DNA of 13,769 nucleotides, from the NCBI GenBank assembly GCA_963643035.1, contig CAVIKO010000050.1, positions 1-13,769 of the forward strand, read 5' to 3'. A program made the position numbers and the translations under genes. Origin of the DNA: UMGS1696 sp963643035 (GTDB taxonomy: Bacteria; Bacillota; Clostridia; Oscillospirales; CAG-272). The notes beneath the pieces were generated by a model, which saw nothing but the letters and a program-made list of their open reading frames with translations, made no database searches and was not told the origin of the DNA. The first letter of the stretch is position 1. Each line of letters begins with the position of its first letter. Positions 1-5,571 of this stretch are shown one piece after another.

Positions 1-1492
1 CCATATAGCCGCACGCTTCCAGGAACGCAAGGAGGAAGAACAAAACAAGCATCTGCGGAACGAAGCCGAGAACTGCGCCAACGCCGGCTACGATACCGTC
101 GTTGATGAGTCCGGACAGCCAATCTGCAGCACCGACAGCTTCCAAACCATTTCCGACGAGAGCCGGAATACCCGGTATCCACACGCCGTAGGCGGAAGTA
201 TCCGGCGCACCATAGGCTTCCTTGTATTCGGTGTTCAGATATTCATCCATGGCAGCAGTGAAATCTGCCTTGGTCACGCCATCCACCGTTTCCTGTGCGA
301 GGGTTTCTTCATCTTCTACAACGTAGGAAACAGACGCATCTTCGGGAATTTGTGCGGCAAGCGTTTCCAGAGCCGTTTTAGCGGCTGATTCATCATAGGA
401 TTCATTTTCCAAATCGATCGCATCGGCAATAGCGCCGTCACCATATGCTTCCGCGAACGCGCTGAGGATCAGATCCGTGTCGCCGTAGGTTTCAGCAGCT
501 TCCTCATATTGACTGCTGCCAATGCCGAACAGATGCCAACCATCGCCGAACACACCGTCATTCATCAAGTCCGTAGCAGCGGAACCAACCGTCACCATGG
601 AGAGATAGTATACAAGGAACATGATAAGCGCGAAAATGGGAAGACCAAGCCAACGGTTTGTGACGATCTTGTCGATCTTATCGGATGTAGTCATACCGCC
701 CGCTTTCTTCTTTTTGTAGCATGCCTTAATGATGGAGCCGATGTAAATGTAACGTTCGTTGGTAATGATGGATTCCGCGTCGTCATCCATCTCTTCCTCG
801 ACTGCCTTGATGTCGGAGTCGATATGTGCAAGCACCTTTGGATCAAGTTTGAGGGAAGCAAGTACCTTATCGTCTCTTTCAAAGAGCTTGATGGCGTACC
901 ATCTCTGCTGCTCCTCAGGCATATTGTGGACAACCGCTTCCTCGATGTGCGCGATGGCATGTTCTACGCTGCCATTGAAGGTGTGCATCGGAATGGTCTT
1001 CCCATTCTTGGCCGCATCAATGGCTGCCTCCGCAGCTTCCATGATCCCGTCACCCTTCAGGGCAGAGATCTCCACAACCTTGCAGCCCAGCTGACGGGAC
1101 AGTTCCGTCGTGTTGATGACATCGCCGTTTTTCTTCACAACATCCATCATGTTGATGGCGATGACAACCGGGATGCCAAGCTCGGTGAGCTGTGTAGTGA
1201 GGTATAAGTTACGCTCCAGATTTGTACCGTCGATGATATTGAGGATCGCGTTCGGACGTTCGCCGATCAGATAATTTCTGGCAACGACTTCTTCCAGTGT
1301 ATACGGAGAAAGCGAATAGATACCCGGAAGGTCGGTGATAATAACGCCATCGTGCTTCTTCAGCTTGCCTTCCTTTTTTTCTACAGTAACACCCGGCCAG
1401 TTGCCTACGAACTGGTTAGAACCCGTCAGTGCGTTGAACAATGTTGTTTTGCCACAGTTGGGGTTACCCGCAAGAGCAATACGGATTTCCAT
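1..1492 (-). CDS. feoB: Ferrous iron transport protein B (FeoB), C-terminal part off the window
   Basis: This is the membrane permease of the Feo Fe(II) uptake system, with an N-terminal GTPase domain fused to a multi-helix membrane pore. All GTPase motifs are visible: G1 GNPNCGKT at residues 9-16, G3 DLPG at 54-57, G4 NMMD at 114-117 and G5 SAL at 143-145. A helical regulatory segment follows, then the first membrane helix near residues 280-300 (NRWLGLPIFALIMFLVYYLS). A second hydrophobic stretch (GVGAVLGFVPQMLVLFFLLAFLE, read across several residues) ends in the family hallmark ECGYM at the window edge. Between these lies an acidic insertion of about 110 residues, longer than the usual loop. 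The ATG at 1490-1492 has a ribosome binding site AAGAGAGGAC at 1501-1510. About 497 codons are present; the rest of the membrane domain is missing only because the window ends. It is the third gene of the feo operon, 178 bases after feoA. Confidence 0.97.
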   Translation of the reverse strand, partial: MEIRIALAGNPNCGKTTLFNALTGSNQFVGNWPGVTVEKKEGKLKKHDGVIITDLPGIYSLSPYTLEEVVARNYLIGERPNAILNIIDGTNLERNLYLTTQLTELGIPVVIAINMMDVVKKNGDVINTTELSRQLGCKVVEISALKGDGIMEAAEAAIDAAKNGKTIPMHTFNGSVEHAIAHIEEAVVHNMPEEQQRWYAIKLFERDDKVLASLKLDPKVLAHIDSDIKAVEEEMDDDAESIITNERYIYIGSIIKACYKKKKAGGMTTSDKIDKIVTNRWLGLPIFALIMFLVYYLSMVTVGSAATDLMNDGVFGDGWHLFGIGSSQYEEAAETYGDTDLILSAFAEAYGDGAIADAIDLENESYDESAAKTALETLAAQIPEDASVSYVVEDEETLAQETVDGVTKADFTAAMDEYLNTEYKEAYGAPDTSAYGVWIPGIPALVGNGLEAVGAADWLSGLINDGIVAGVGAVLGFVPQMLVLFFLLAFLEACGYM

Positions 1493-1517
1493 GTTGATTT
1501 GTCCTCTCTTTCTACGA

Positions 1518-1531
1518 TTAGCATCCTCTAA
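1518..1531. promoter_or_regulatory. Candidate metal-regulator operator, feoA-feoB spacer
   Basis: The palindrome TTAG-CATCCT-CTAA lies 26 bases upstream of the feoB start. It has the same half-sites and the same 6-base spacing as three other sites at 2268, 2300 and 2411. It partly overlaps an RNA hairpin (1525-1540). I see no convincing promoter directly beside it, so it may control a weak internal start or simply add to binding. Confidence 0.5.
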
Positions 1532-1540
1532 CCGTAGAGG
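1525..1540 (-). other. RNA hairpin just upstream of feoB
   Basis: CCTCTA and TAGAGG form a perfect 6-bp stem around a 4-base loop, 15 bases before the feoB ribosome binding site. No T-run follows, so it is not a terminator. It overlaps the operator-like palindrome at 1518-1531. Confidence 0.5.
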
Positions 1541-1549
1541 TAATATGTA

Positions 1550-1566
1550 GGGGATGCGCAATCCCC
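1550..1566 (-). other. RNA hairpin in the feoA-feoB spacer
   Basis: GGGGAT and ATCCCC form a perfect 6-bp stem with a 5-base loop. There is no T-run downstream on the minus strand. It is the middle of three hairpins in a 178-base spacer and may stabilise or process the feo mRNA. Confidence 0.5.
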
Positions 1567-1588
1567 AAGATGATAATACAATTGTCTC

Positions 1589-1604
1589 TCCGGATTTTTC
1601 CGGA
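1589..1604 (-). other. RNA hairpin in the feoA-feoB spacer
   Basis: Two copies of TCCGGA, itself self-complementary, are separated by four T on the plus strand (four A in the feo mRNA). They give a 6-bp stem with a 4-base loop. No terminator T-run follows in the feo direction. Confidence 0.45.
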
Positions 1605-1670
1605 TTGCAGATGGTTTTCGGTCTCTAACCGTCATTCCATCAATTTGGTTTGTTAGTGGTAACTGCGGAG

Positions 1671-1892
1671 TTATTCAACCTCAATCATTTCCGCATCCGC
1701 TTTCCGCAGCGAAAGCTCATAATCGCGAACGGTAACTTCTACCGGATCGCCCAGCGGCGCTACCTTACGGATGTAGACCTCAGTGCCGCGGGTCAATCCC
1801 ATGTCCATGATGCGTCGTTTGACAGCCCCCTCGCCGTGCAGCTTAACGATGCGGACAGTCTCACCGATCTTTGCTTCCTTCAGTGTTTTCAT
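1671..1892 (-). CDS. feoA: FeoA-domain protein, second copy in the operon
   Basis: This small cytoplasmic SH3-like beta-barrel protein of 73 residues works with FeoB in Fe(II) uptake, probably by contacting the FeoB cytoplasmic domain (known for the family; the exact role is still debated). Family features seen are the opening TLKEAKIGETVRIVKL, the central RRIMDMGLTRGTEVYI, which is the typical FeoA 'R..l..mGl..G..v.v' signature, and the closing DYELSLRKADAEMIEV, which matches the usual 'G..iaLr..ea..I.V' ending. The ATG at 1890-1892 has the ribosome binding site GGGAGG at 1902-1907 with a 9-base gap. It sits between the other feoA and feoB. This copy is closer to canonical FeoA than its upstream neighbour. 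Confidence 0.94.
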   Translation of the reverse strand: MKTLKEAKIGETVRIVKLHGEGAVKRRIMDMGLTRGTEVYIRKVAPLGDPVEVTVRDYELSLRKADAEMIEVE

Positions 1893-1937
1893 GGATGTAT
1901 GCCTCCCTCTGTTGATGATTTACGTGTTGGTAAGAGG

Positions 1938-2007
1938 CTCCACAGCCGACGTTTATCCGCAAATGGAGTTTTTTCATCAAATCTGCGCCTATCCGTCGTT
2001 TGTGGAG
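1938..2007 (-). other. Long foldable stem in the feoA-feoA spacer
   Basis: CTCCACA (1938-1944) pairs with TGTGGAG (2001-2007). CGACG (1947-1951) pairs with CGTCG (1994-1998), and CGCA (1958-1961) with TGCG (1984-1987). Together they make a nested, interrupted stem of about 70 bases filling half of the 139-base gap between the two feoA genes. There is no T-run after it on the minus strand, so it does not look like a terminator. A role in mRNA stability or cutting is an inference. Confidence 0.45.
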
Positions 2008-2031
2008 ACTTTTTCGGTATGCTTGCAGCTG

Positions 2032-2244
2032 TCAGATCATGATCTTACGCGCCATCTCCTCACTGATGGCAACGCGTGCTTCCTTGACGTTGACAATAAC
2101 ATTGCCGCCAAGCGAATTCACGACAGTGACATTGCCGCCCACGACGAAACCCAGATTCTCAAGATGCTTCTTGACCTCCGGACTACCGCCGATTTTCTTG
2201 ATTACGTTGACTGTGCCTGTGTCTGCAAGACTAAGTGGCATCAT
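2032..2244 (-). CDS. feoA: FeoA-domain protein, first gene of the feo operon
   Basis: A 70-residue FeoA-like SH3-fold protein. It shows the pattern PLSLADTGTVNVIKKIGG, then VKKHLENLGFVVGGNVTVV (the 'hLe.lGf..G..v.vv' core) and ARVAISEEMARKIMI at the end. It differs clearly from the second FeoA, so the two are diverged paralogues and not a recent duplication. Two adjacent ATGs (2242-2244 and 2239-2241) could both start it. The ribosome binding site GGAGG at 2251-2255 leaves 6 or 9 bases, so I use the outer one. It is the promoter-proximal gene of the operon. This class of FeoA is common as the first of two FeoA proteins in Clostridia (family knowledge). Confidence 0.93.
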   Translation of the reverse strand: MMPLSLADTGTVNVIKKIGGSPEVKKHLENLGFVVGGNVTVVNSLGGNVIVNVKEARVAISEEMARKIMI

Positions 2245-2267
2245 ATATTGCCTCCATTCTACTTTGA

Positions 2268-2281
2268 TTAGACTTCGCTAA
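2268..2281. promoter_or_regulatory. Candidate metal-regulator operator in the feo leader
   Basis: TTAG-ACTTCG-CTAA lies between the predicted feo transcription start and the first feoA ribosome binding site. It has the same half-sites and spacing as the sites at 1518, 2300 and 2411. A regulator bound here would block elongation or help a second bound dimer. Confidence 0.6.
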
Positions 2282-2299
2282 CTGACACGCAAAGGTAAT

Positions 2300-2319
2300 G
2301 GGTTAGTTTCATCTAACCC
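2300..2319. promoter_or_regulatory. Main candidate feo operator, on the transcription start
   Basis: This is a perfect palindrome with 7-base arms, GGGTTAG-TTTCAT-CTAACCC. It begins 7 bases downstream of the -10 box of the feo promoter, so it covers the predicted start site (about 2319), a classic repressor position. The IdeR/DtxR box TTAGGTTAGSCTAACCTAA contains TTAG-N6-CTAA twice, offset by 5 bases, one for each of the two dimers. This site matches one such footprint. An iron-sensing DtxR-family repressor is the inference; no regulator gene of that family is in the window. Confidence 0.72.
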
Positions 2320-2325
2320 TGTATT

Positions 2326-2354
2326 ATCATACACGATAACAATCGATTTGTCAA
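2326..2354 (-). promoter_or_regulatory. feo operon promoter (SigA type)
   Basis: On the minus strand, TTGACA (2349-2354) and TATGAT (2326-2331) are separated by exactly 17 bases, a near-perfect consensus. An A/T-rich run (2358-2373) directly upstream of the -35 resembles an UP element. The predicted start near 2319 falls in the operator palindrome at 2300-2319. This leaves a leader of about 75 bases before the first feoA. Confidence 0.88.
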
Positions 2355-2410
2355 TAGCTTTTTTATAAAAAATCGGCTCCGTTCGACAACTTTGGCACTC
2401 TGAATAATGT

Positions 2411-2426
2411 GTTAGTCTCGGCTAAC
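2411..2426. promoter_or_regulatory. Distal copy of the feo operator palindrome
   Basis: GTTAG-TCTCGG-CTAAC has the same half-sites and the same 6-base spacing as the feo operators. It lies about 57 bases upstream of the feo -35 box and about 154 bases before the promoter of the plus-strand lipoprotein gene. I see no strong promoter overlapping it. Confidence 0.55.
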
Positions 2427-2579
2427 CAAATTATTGGAAATTCTGCCTATCAGACATATTTACTGCCTGTTTTTCATAGTACAGCCGATCCATCGCTCAC
2501 GACAGCATATCCGTATAGGAATCTATAGCGCAAAATCGCACGATATGCAGACGATGTTTGTATATTTTTATGAAATTCA

Positions 2580-2608
2580 TTGACTTTTCTATGTATTTAT
2601 GTTATAAT
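2580..2608 (+). promoter_or_regulatory. Promoter of the solute-binding lipoprotein gene
   Basis: TTGACT (2580-2585) and TATAAT (2603-2608) have a 17-base spacer, close to the SigA consensus. The start would be near 2615, giving an unusually long leader of about 170 bases before the ATG at 2785. Confidence 0.82.
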
Positions 2609-2784
2609 TGTATCAAATAAATATATTACTCACATCTCCATTTGTATCACCTCAAATGCCGTGATGTACTCATCTGTGTACAAATTCAGGAACCACTGCG
2701 ATAATATACCGTTTTACCCATATACTGCAGGACAATCCGGCACTTATGTAAGAATAACTGATTTTTATGGAAAAGGAGACAGAC

Positions 2785-4233
2785 ATGAATAGAAAACATG
2801 CCATTACCCTTCTCATCGCTGCTATGCTTCTTCTGGCGGGCTGTGGGACGGAGAACAACAACACTGACATGACAAAAGTGATTGGCGAATCCGCCATTGC
2901 TGTCGAATCCAGCGAGACGGAAACTGAAACGGAAAATATGCTGCTTACCGACAGTGTACCAATCGATCTCAAATTCGACGGCATAACATTTCAGATGTAC
3001 TCTCCCGACCAATATGACGGTCAGTGCATGGTGGAGGAGGAGACAGGCGAGGTACTGAACGACGCAAAATACAAGATGGAACTGCTCACAGAAGACCGCC
3101 TTAGTGTCACCATTCAAGAAACACTGGCACCATATTGGGATATGCTCACTTCTGTGGAACAACTCGTGGTATCCGGTGACCAAACCTACGGCTGCGTCAC
3201 GATGATGGATCGATTTGCACTCACATTGGCACAGGAGGGCTCTATTTTGCCGATGCAGAGCGTGCCGTATGTGAATCTCGACGCACCGTATTGGGGCAGT
3301 CAGATCACAAAAACACTCTCCGTAAACGGAAACAGCTATTTCGCGGTCGGTTCCTTCAATCTGCGATCCTTCAAAGATACCGTATGCGTGATGATGAACA
3401 CAACGCTTGCGGATACCTTCGGAATCACCCCGCCGCACGACCTTGTGGAAGAAGGAACATGGACGTTTGACAAAATGGCGGAGCTTGGAAAAGACGTCAC
3501 AGCGGATTTGAACGGCGATGGTGTGATGAATTCTGACGACCGGTATGGTCTTGGAACTTTTGACATTCGTTCCAGCCCGATCTTCATGTGGATTGCCGCG
3601 GATATTCATGTTGTGGACAAAGATACAAACGATATCCCGTATTTGAACGTATATGGCAGCGAAAAGTTTGTCTCCGTCATGGAATGGACATACAAGAATT
3701 TTGTCGCCGATATGGATCTTCCGGAGGTTGGAAACGATGTCTTTGGGAAAGGACAGGAGTTGTTCTGTGTCGGTTATTTCTCTCACATCGTCGCACTGCG
3801 CGAGATGGAGGATGACTTTACCGTCCTACCGATCCCAAAATGGGACGAAACGCAAGCGGACTATCGTTCCCGTACCTATGATGCGATGTGCAACATGATA
3901 CCCGCAACGGTCAACGATGTAAATCTGTCCGGTGCAGTGTTGGAAGTGCTTGCCTGCACGGGTCACAATTATGTCGTCCCTGCCTTTATCGAAAACTCGT
4001 TGATGCAGAAATATTCCCGTGATGCAGAATCTGTAAAATCCATTCAGATTGCCTTTGATACACGAGTCGTCGATATGGCAGAAGCATTTATGTACGATGT
4101 ATTTGGAAACGACGCCACCCTCGCATATATTACCGCTCCTCAGCTCAATACGGCATCGTGGCTGGAATCGAACCGTTCCAAAGCGGAAAAGGAGCTTGAC
4201 GCCATCATCGAGGTACTCAGCAAAACGGAATAA
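2785..4233 (+). CDS. Extracellular solute-binding lipoprotein, probable sugar-binding protein of an ABC importer
   Basis: A 482-residue lipoprotein likely anchored outside the membrane to capture a carbohydrate for an ABC importer. A basic start (MNRKH), a hydrophobic core and the lipobox LAGC with Cys20 mark a type II signal peptide. A Ser/Thr/Glu-rich linker (about 35-52) tethers the mature domain. Residues 235-255 carry TWTFDKMAELGKDV upstream of an EF-hand-like loop (D241, N243, D245, N249, D252) and RYGLGTF, a combination typical of clostridial family 1 solute-binding proteins. The ATG at 2785 is chosen over the in-frame ATG at 2767: AAAAGGAGA (2771-2779) sits just before it, and the signal peptide begins there. 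The gene stands alone, with its own promoter and terminator and no permease genes beside it, so its transport partners must lie elsewhere. The ligand cannot be read from the sequence. Confidence 0.87.
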   Translation: MNRKHAITLLIAAMLLLAGCGTENNNTDMTKVIGESAIAVESSETETETENMLLTDSVPIDLKFDGITFQMYSPDQYDGQCMVEEETGEVLNDAKYKMELLTEDRLSVTIQETLAPYWDMLTSVEQLVVSGDQTYGCVTMMDRFALTLAQEGSILPMQSVPYVNLDAPYWGSQITKTLSVNGNSYFAVGSFNLRSFKDTVCVMMNTTLADTFGITPPHDLVEEGTWTFDKMAELGKDVTADLNGDGVMNSDDRYGLGTFDIRSSPIFMWIAADIHVVDKDTNDIPYLNVYGSEKFVSVMEWTYKNFVADMDLPEVGNDVFGKGQELFCVGYFSHIVALREMEDDFTVLPIPKWDETQADYRSRTYDAMCNMIPATVNDVNLSGAVLEVLACTGHNYVVPAFIENSLMQKYSRDAESVKSIQIAFDTRVVDMAEAFMYDVFGNDATLAYITAPQLNTASWLESNRSKAEKELDAIIEVLSKTE

Positions 4234-4239
4234 TCCTCC

Positions 4240-4280
4240 AAAAGATCTTCCTGCCTGTATGGAGCGGGAGGATCTTTTCA
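4240..4280 (+). terminator. Rho-independent terminator of the lipoprotein gene
   Basis: A 15-bp stem (with two G-T pairs) runs from AAAAGATCTTCC to GGAGGATCTTTT around a 9-base loop and ends in a T-run, 6 bases after the stop codon. The leading A-run means it could also work on the opposite strand. Confidence 0.88.
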
Positions 4281-4327
4281 TTTACAGGATGCTCGAAAAA
4301 ACACTGATGTAAGATTTCACACCGCTC

Positions 4328-4356
4328 TTGCATTTTTTGCGGCATTATGGTATACT
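4328..4356 (+). promoter_or_regulatory. Promoter of the CE15-like hydrolase gene
   Basis: TTGCAT (4328-4333) and TATACT (4351-4356) are separated by 17 bases. The start would be near 4363, about 65 bases before the ATG. Confidence 0.75.
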
Positions 4357-4427
4357 TATTCCAGATCCATACCATGCATATAGATATAAAAACGACAAAT
4401 TTGATAAAAGTCAGAGGAGGCTGCGCT

Positions 4428-5510
4428 ATGGTGCATTCTGAGGTACAGGTTTTGGGACCACTACCCTCTTTATTGTGGCAAAACGGGAAGCAAATCGAAA
4501 ACGTAAGTCAATGGCTGGAAAACAGAGAGGCTCTGCGTGACGCCGTACTCAGGTTCTTTTATGGTGGTATGCCCCCGGAACCTGTTGTGTACACACTGGA
4601 GGTAGCGGAAGATAACGGTCGCGGCGGATGCAGTGTCTATCAGATTCACGCCGGTAGCGAGGATAAACAGGTGACGATCATGCTCCATCTCTATCGTCCG
4701 GATCGCGATGGAAAGTTGCCTGTGCTTGTATGCGGCGACGGTTGTTGGCAGACATTTAACGACGAGACAATTCAAGCTGCTCTGGAACGCGGGTATATTG
4801 TGGCGCATTTTGACCGCTGCGACGCTGCTAACGATACCCTCCACTACGATCCGCCGCATAAGCTGTTCGACATCTATCCGGACGGACATTTCACAATTCT
4901 TTCTGCGTGGGCATGGGCGTACAAACGGGTCGTTGATGCGCTCTACACGATGGATTTTGTGGATCGCACCAAAATCGGCATTACCGGGCACTCGCGCGGC
5001 GGCAAAACGGTGCTTTTGGCAGCGGCGGCTGATGAACGAATCTCATATGCAAATCCAAACGATAGCGGCGCGAACGGCTGCGGTTGCTATCGGGTATTGC
5101 AGCTTGAGCCGACGTCAGAACATGACCAGCGCAATGAAGTGCTGGCAGATCTGGTGAACGTGATCCCGCAGTGGGTTGGCGAAGAGTTACAAACGTACAA
5201 CGGTCGTGAAACAGAAATGCCGTATGATCTGCACTTCGTAAAGGCTCTGATCGCACCGCGCGGACTTTTTGAAACGGAGGCCCTCGGCGATTTTTGGGCA
5301 AATCCGAAAGGTACGTATCTGACATGGCTGGCAGCACGCGAGGTCTACAGGCTTTTCGACAAGCCGGAGATGGAAGGTATTCGGTATCGAGAGGGCGGTC
5401 ACGCGCATACAAAAGCGGATGTTATGGCATTCCTCGATTTCATGGAAGGAAAACATACACAGGAAGCGTATTTCACAAAGGAATCGTTCCACAAGGATTA
5501 CACAATATAA
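4428..5510 (+). CDS. Alpha/beta hydrolase, glucuronoyl esterase (CE15)-like
   Basis: A 360-residue serine hydrolase. The nucleophile elbow GITGHSRGGKT puts the catalytic Ser at 189, and the run S-R-G-G-K is characteristic of CE15 glucuronoyl esterases and their relatives. ANPNDSG (209-214) sits where CE15 has its ESG acid segment, LIAPRGLFE (274-282) matches the family's ALIAPRP region, and His325 or His327 in REGGHAHTKAD is the likely catalytic His. Family members cleave esters of (4-O-methyl)glucuronate; bacterial relatives vary and some act on other esters. There is no signal peptide, so it probably acts in the cytoplasm on imported small esters. ATG 4428 is preferred over an upstream in-frame ATG at 4347 because AGAGGAGG (4413-4420) precedes it and the 4347 codon lies inside the promoter. 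It is transcribed alone and ends at a strong terminator. Confidence 0.8.
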   Translation: MVHSEVQVLGPLPSLLWQNGKQIENVSQWLENREALRDAVLRFFYGGMPPEPVVYTLEVAEDNGRGGCSVYQIHAGSEDKQVTIMLHLYRPDRDGKLPVLVCGDGCWQTFNDETIQAALERGYIVAHFDRCDAANDTLHYDPPHKLFDIYPDGHFTILSAWAWAYKRVVDALYTMDFVDRTKIGITGHSRGGKTVLLAAAADERISYANPNDSGANGCGCYRVLQLEPTSEHDQRNEVLADLVNVIPQWVGEELQTYNGRETEMPYDLHFVKALIAPRGLFETEALGDFWANPKGTYLTWLAAREVYRLFDKPEMEGIRYREGGHAHTKADVMAFLDFMEGKHTQEAYFTKESFHKDYTI

Positions 5511-5513
5511 AGA

Positions 5514-5558
5514 AGACGGTGCATATCCAACACAGGATACGCACCGTCTCTTTTTTAT
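5514..5558. terminator. Bidirectional terminator between convergent genes
   Basis: AGACGGTGC pairs with GCACCGTCT, with a further 5-bp inner stem after one mismatch, and the hairpin is followed by C and six T on the plus strand. It starts 4 bases after the hydrolase stop. On the minus strand it also follows the oxidoreductase stop, with a weaker T-run, so it can serve both genes. Confidence 0.92.
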
Positions 5559-5571
5559 TGCATTTTAAGAA

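Larger units (their letters stand above)
2245..2784. other. 540-base intergenic control region between feo and the lipoprotein gene
   Basis: No convincing gene lies here. It holds the divergent feo promoter (2326-2354), three operator-like palindromes (2268, 2300, 2411), the plus-strand promoter at 2580-2608 and a leader of roughly 170 bases for the lipoprotein gene. The stretch 2430-2575 shows nothing I can name. The short frames open here have no ribosome binding site and no recognisable protein. Confidence 0.7.

Noticed and set aside
509..1207. Plus-strand open frame of 232 codons
   Set aside because: Antisense to feoB, whose GTPase motifs are intact on the other strand.
1589..1604. Repeated TCCGGA as part of a CRISPR or tandem array
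   Set aside because: There are only two 6-base copies, 4 bases apart; they are better explained as a hairpin.
1652..1663. Fifth operator copy (GTTAGTGGTAAC)
   Set aside because: It has one TTAG half-site but not CTAA at the right spacing; it looks like a chance 4-bp inverted repeat.
1541..1670. Separate feoB promoter in the spacer
   Set aside because: The best candidates (for example TTGGGG-N17-TATTAC on the minus strand) match the consensus poorly; not enough to call.
2686..3786. Minus-strand open frame of 366 codons
   Set aside because: It is antisense to the lipoprotein gene, rich in Cys and His in an implausible way, and has no start signal.
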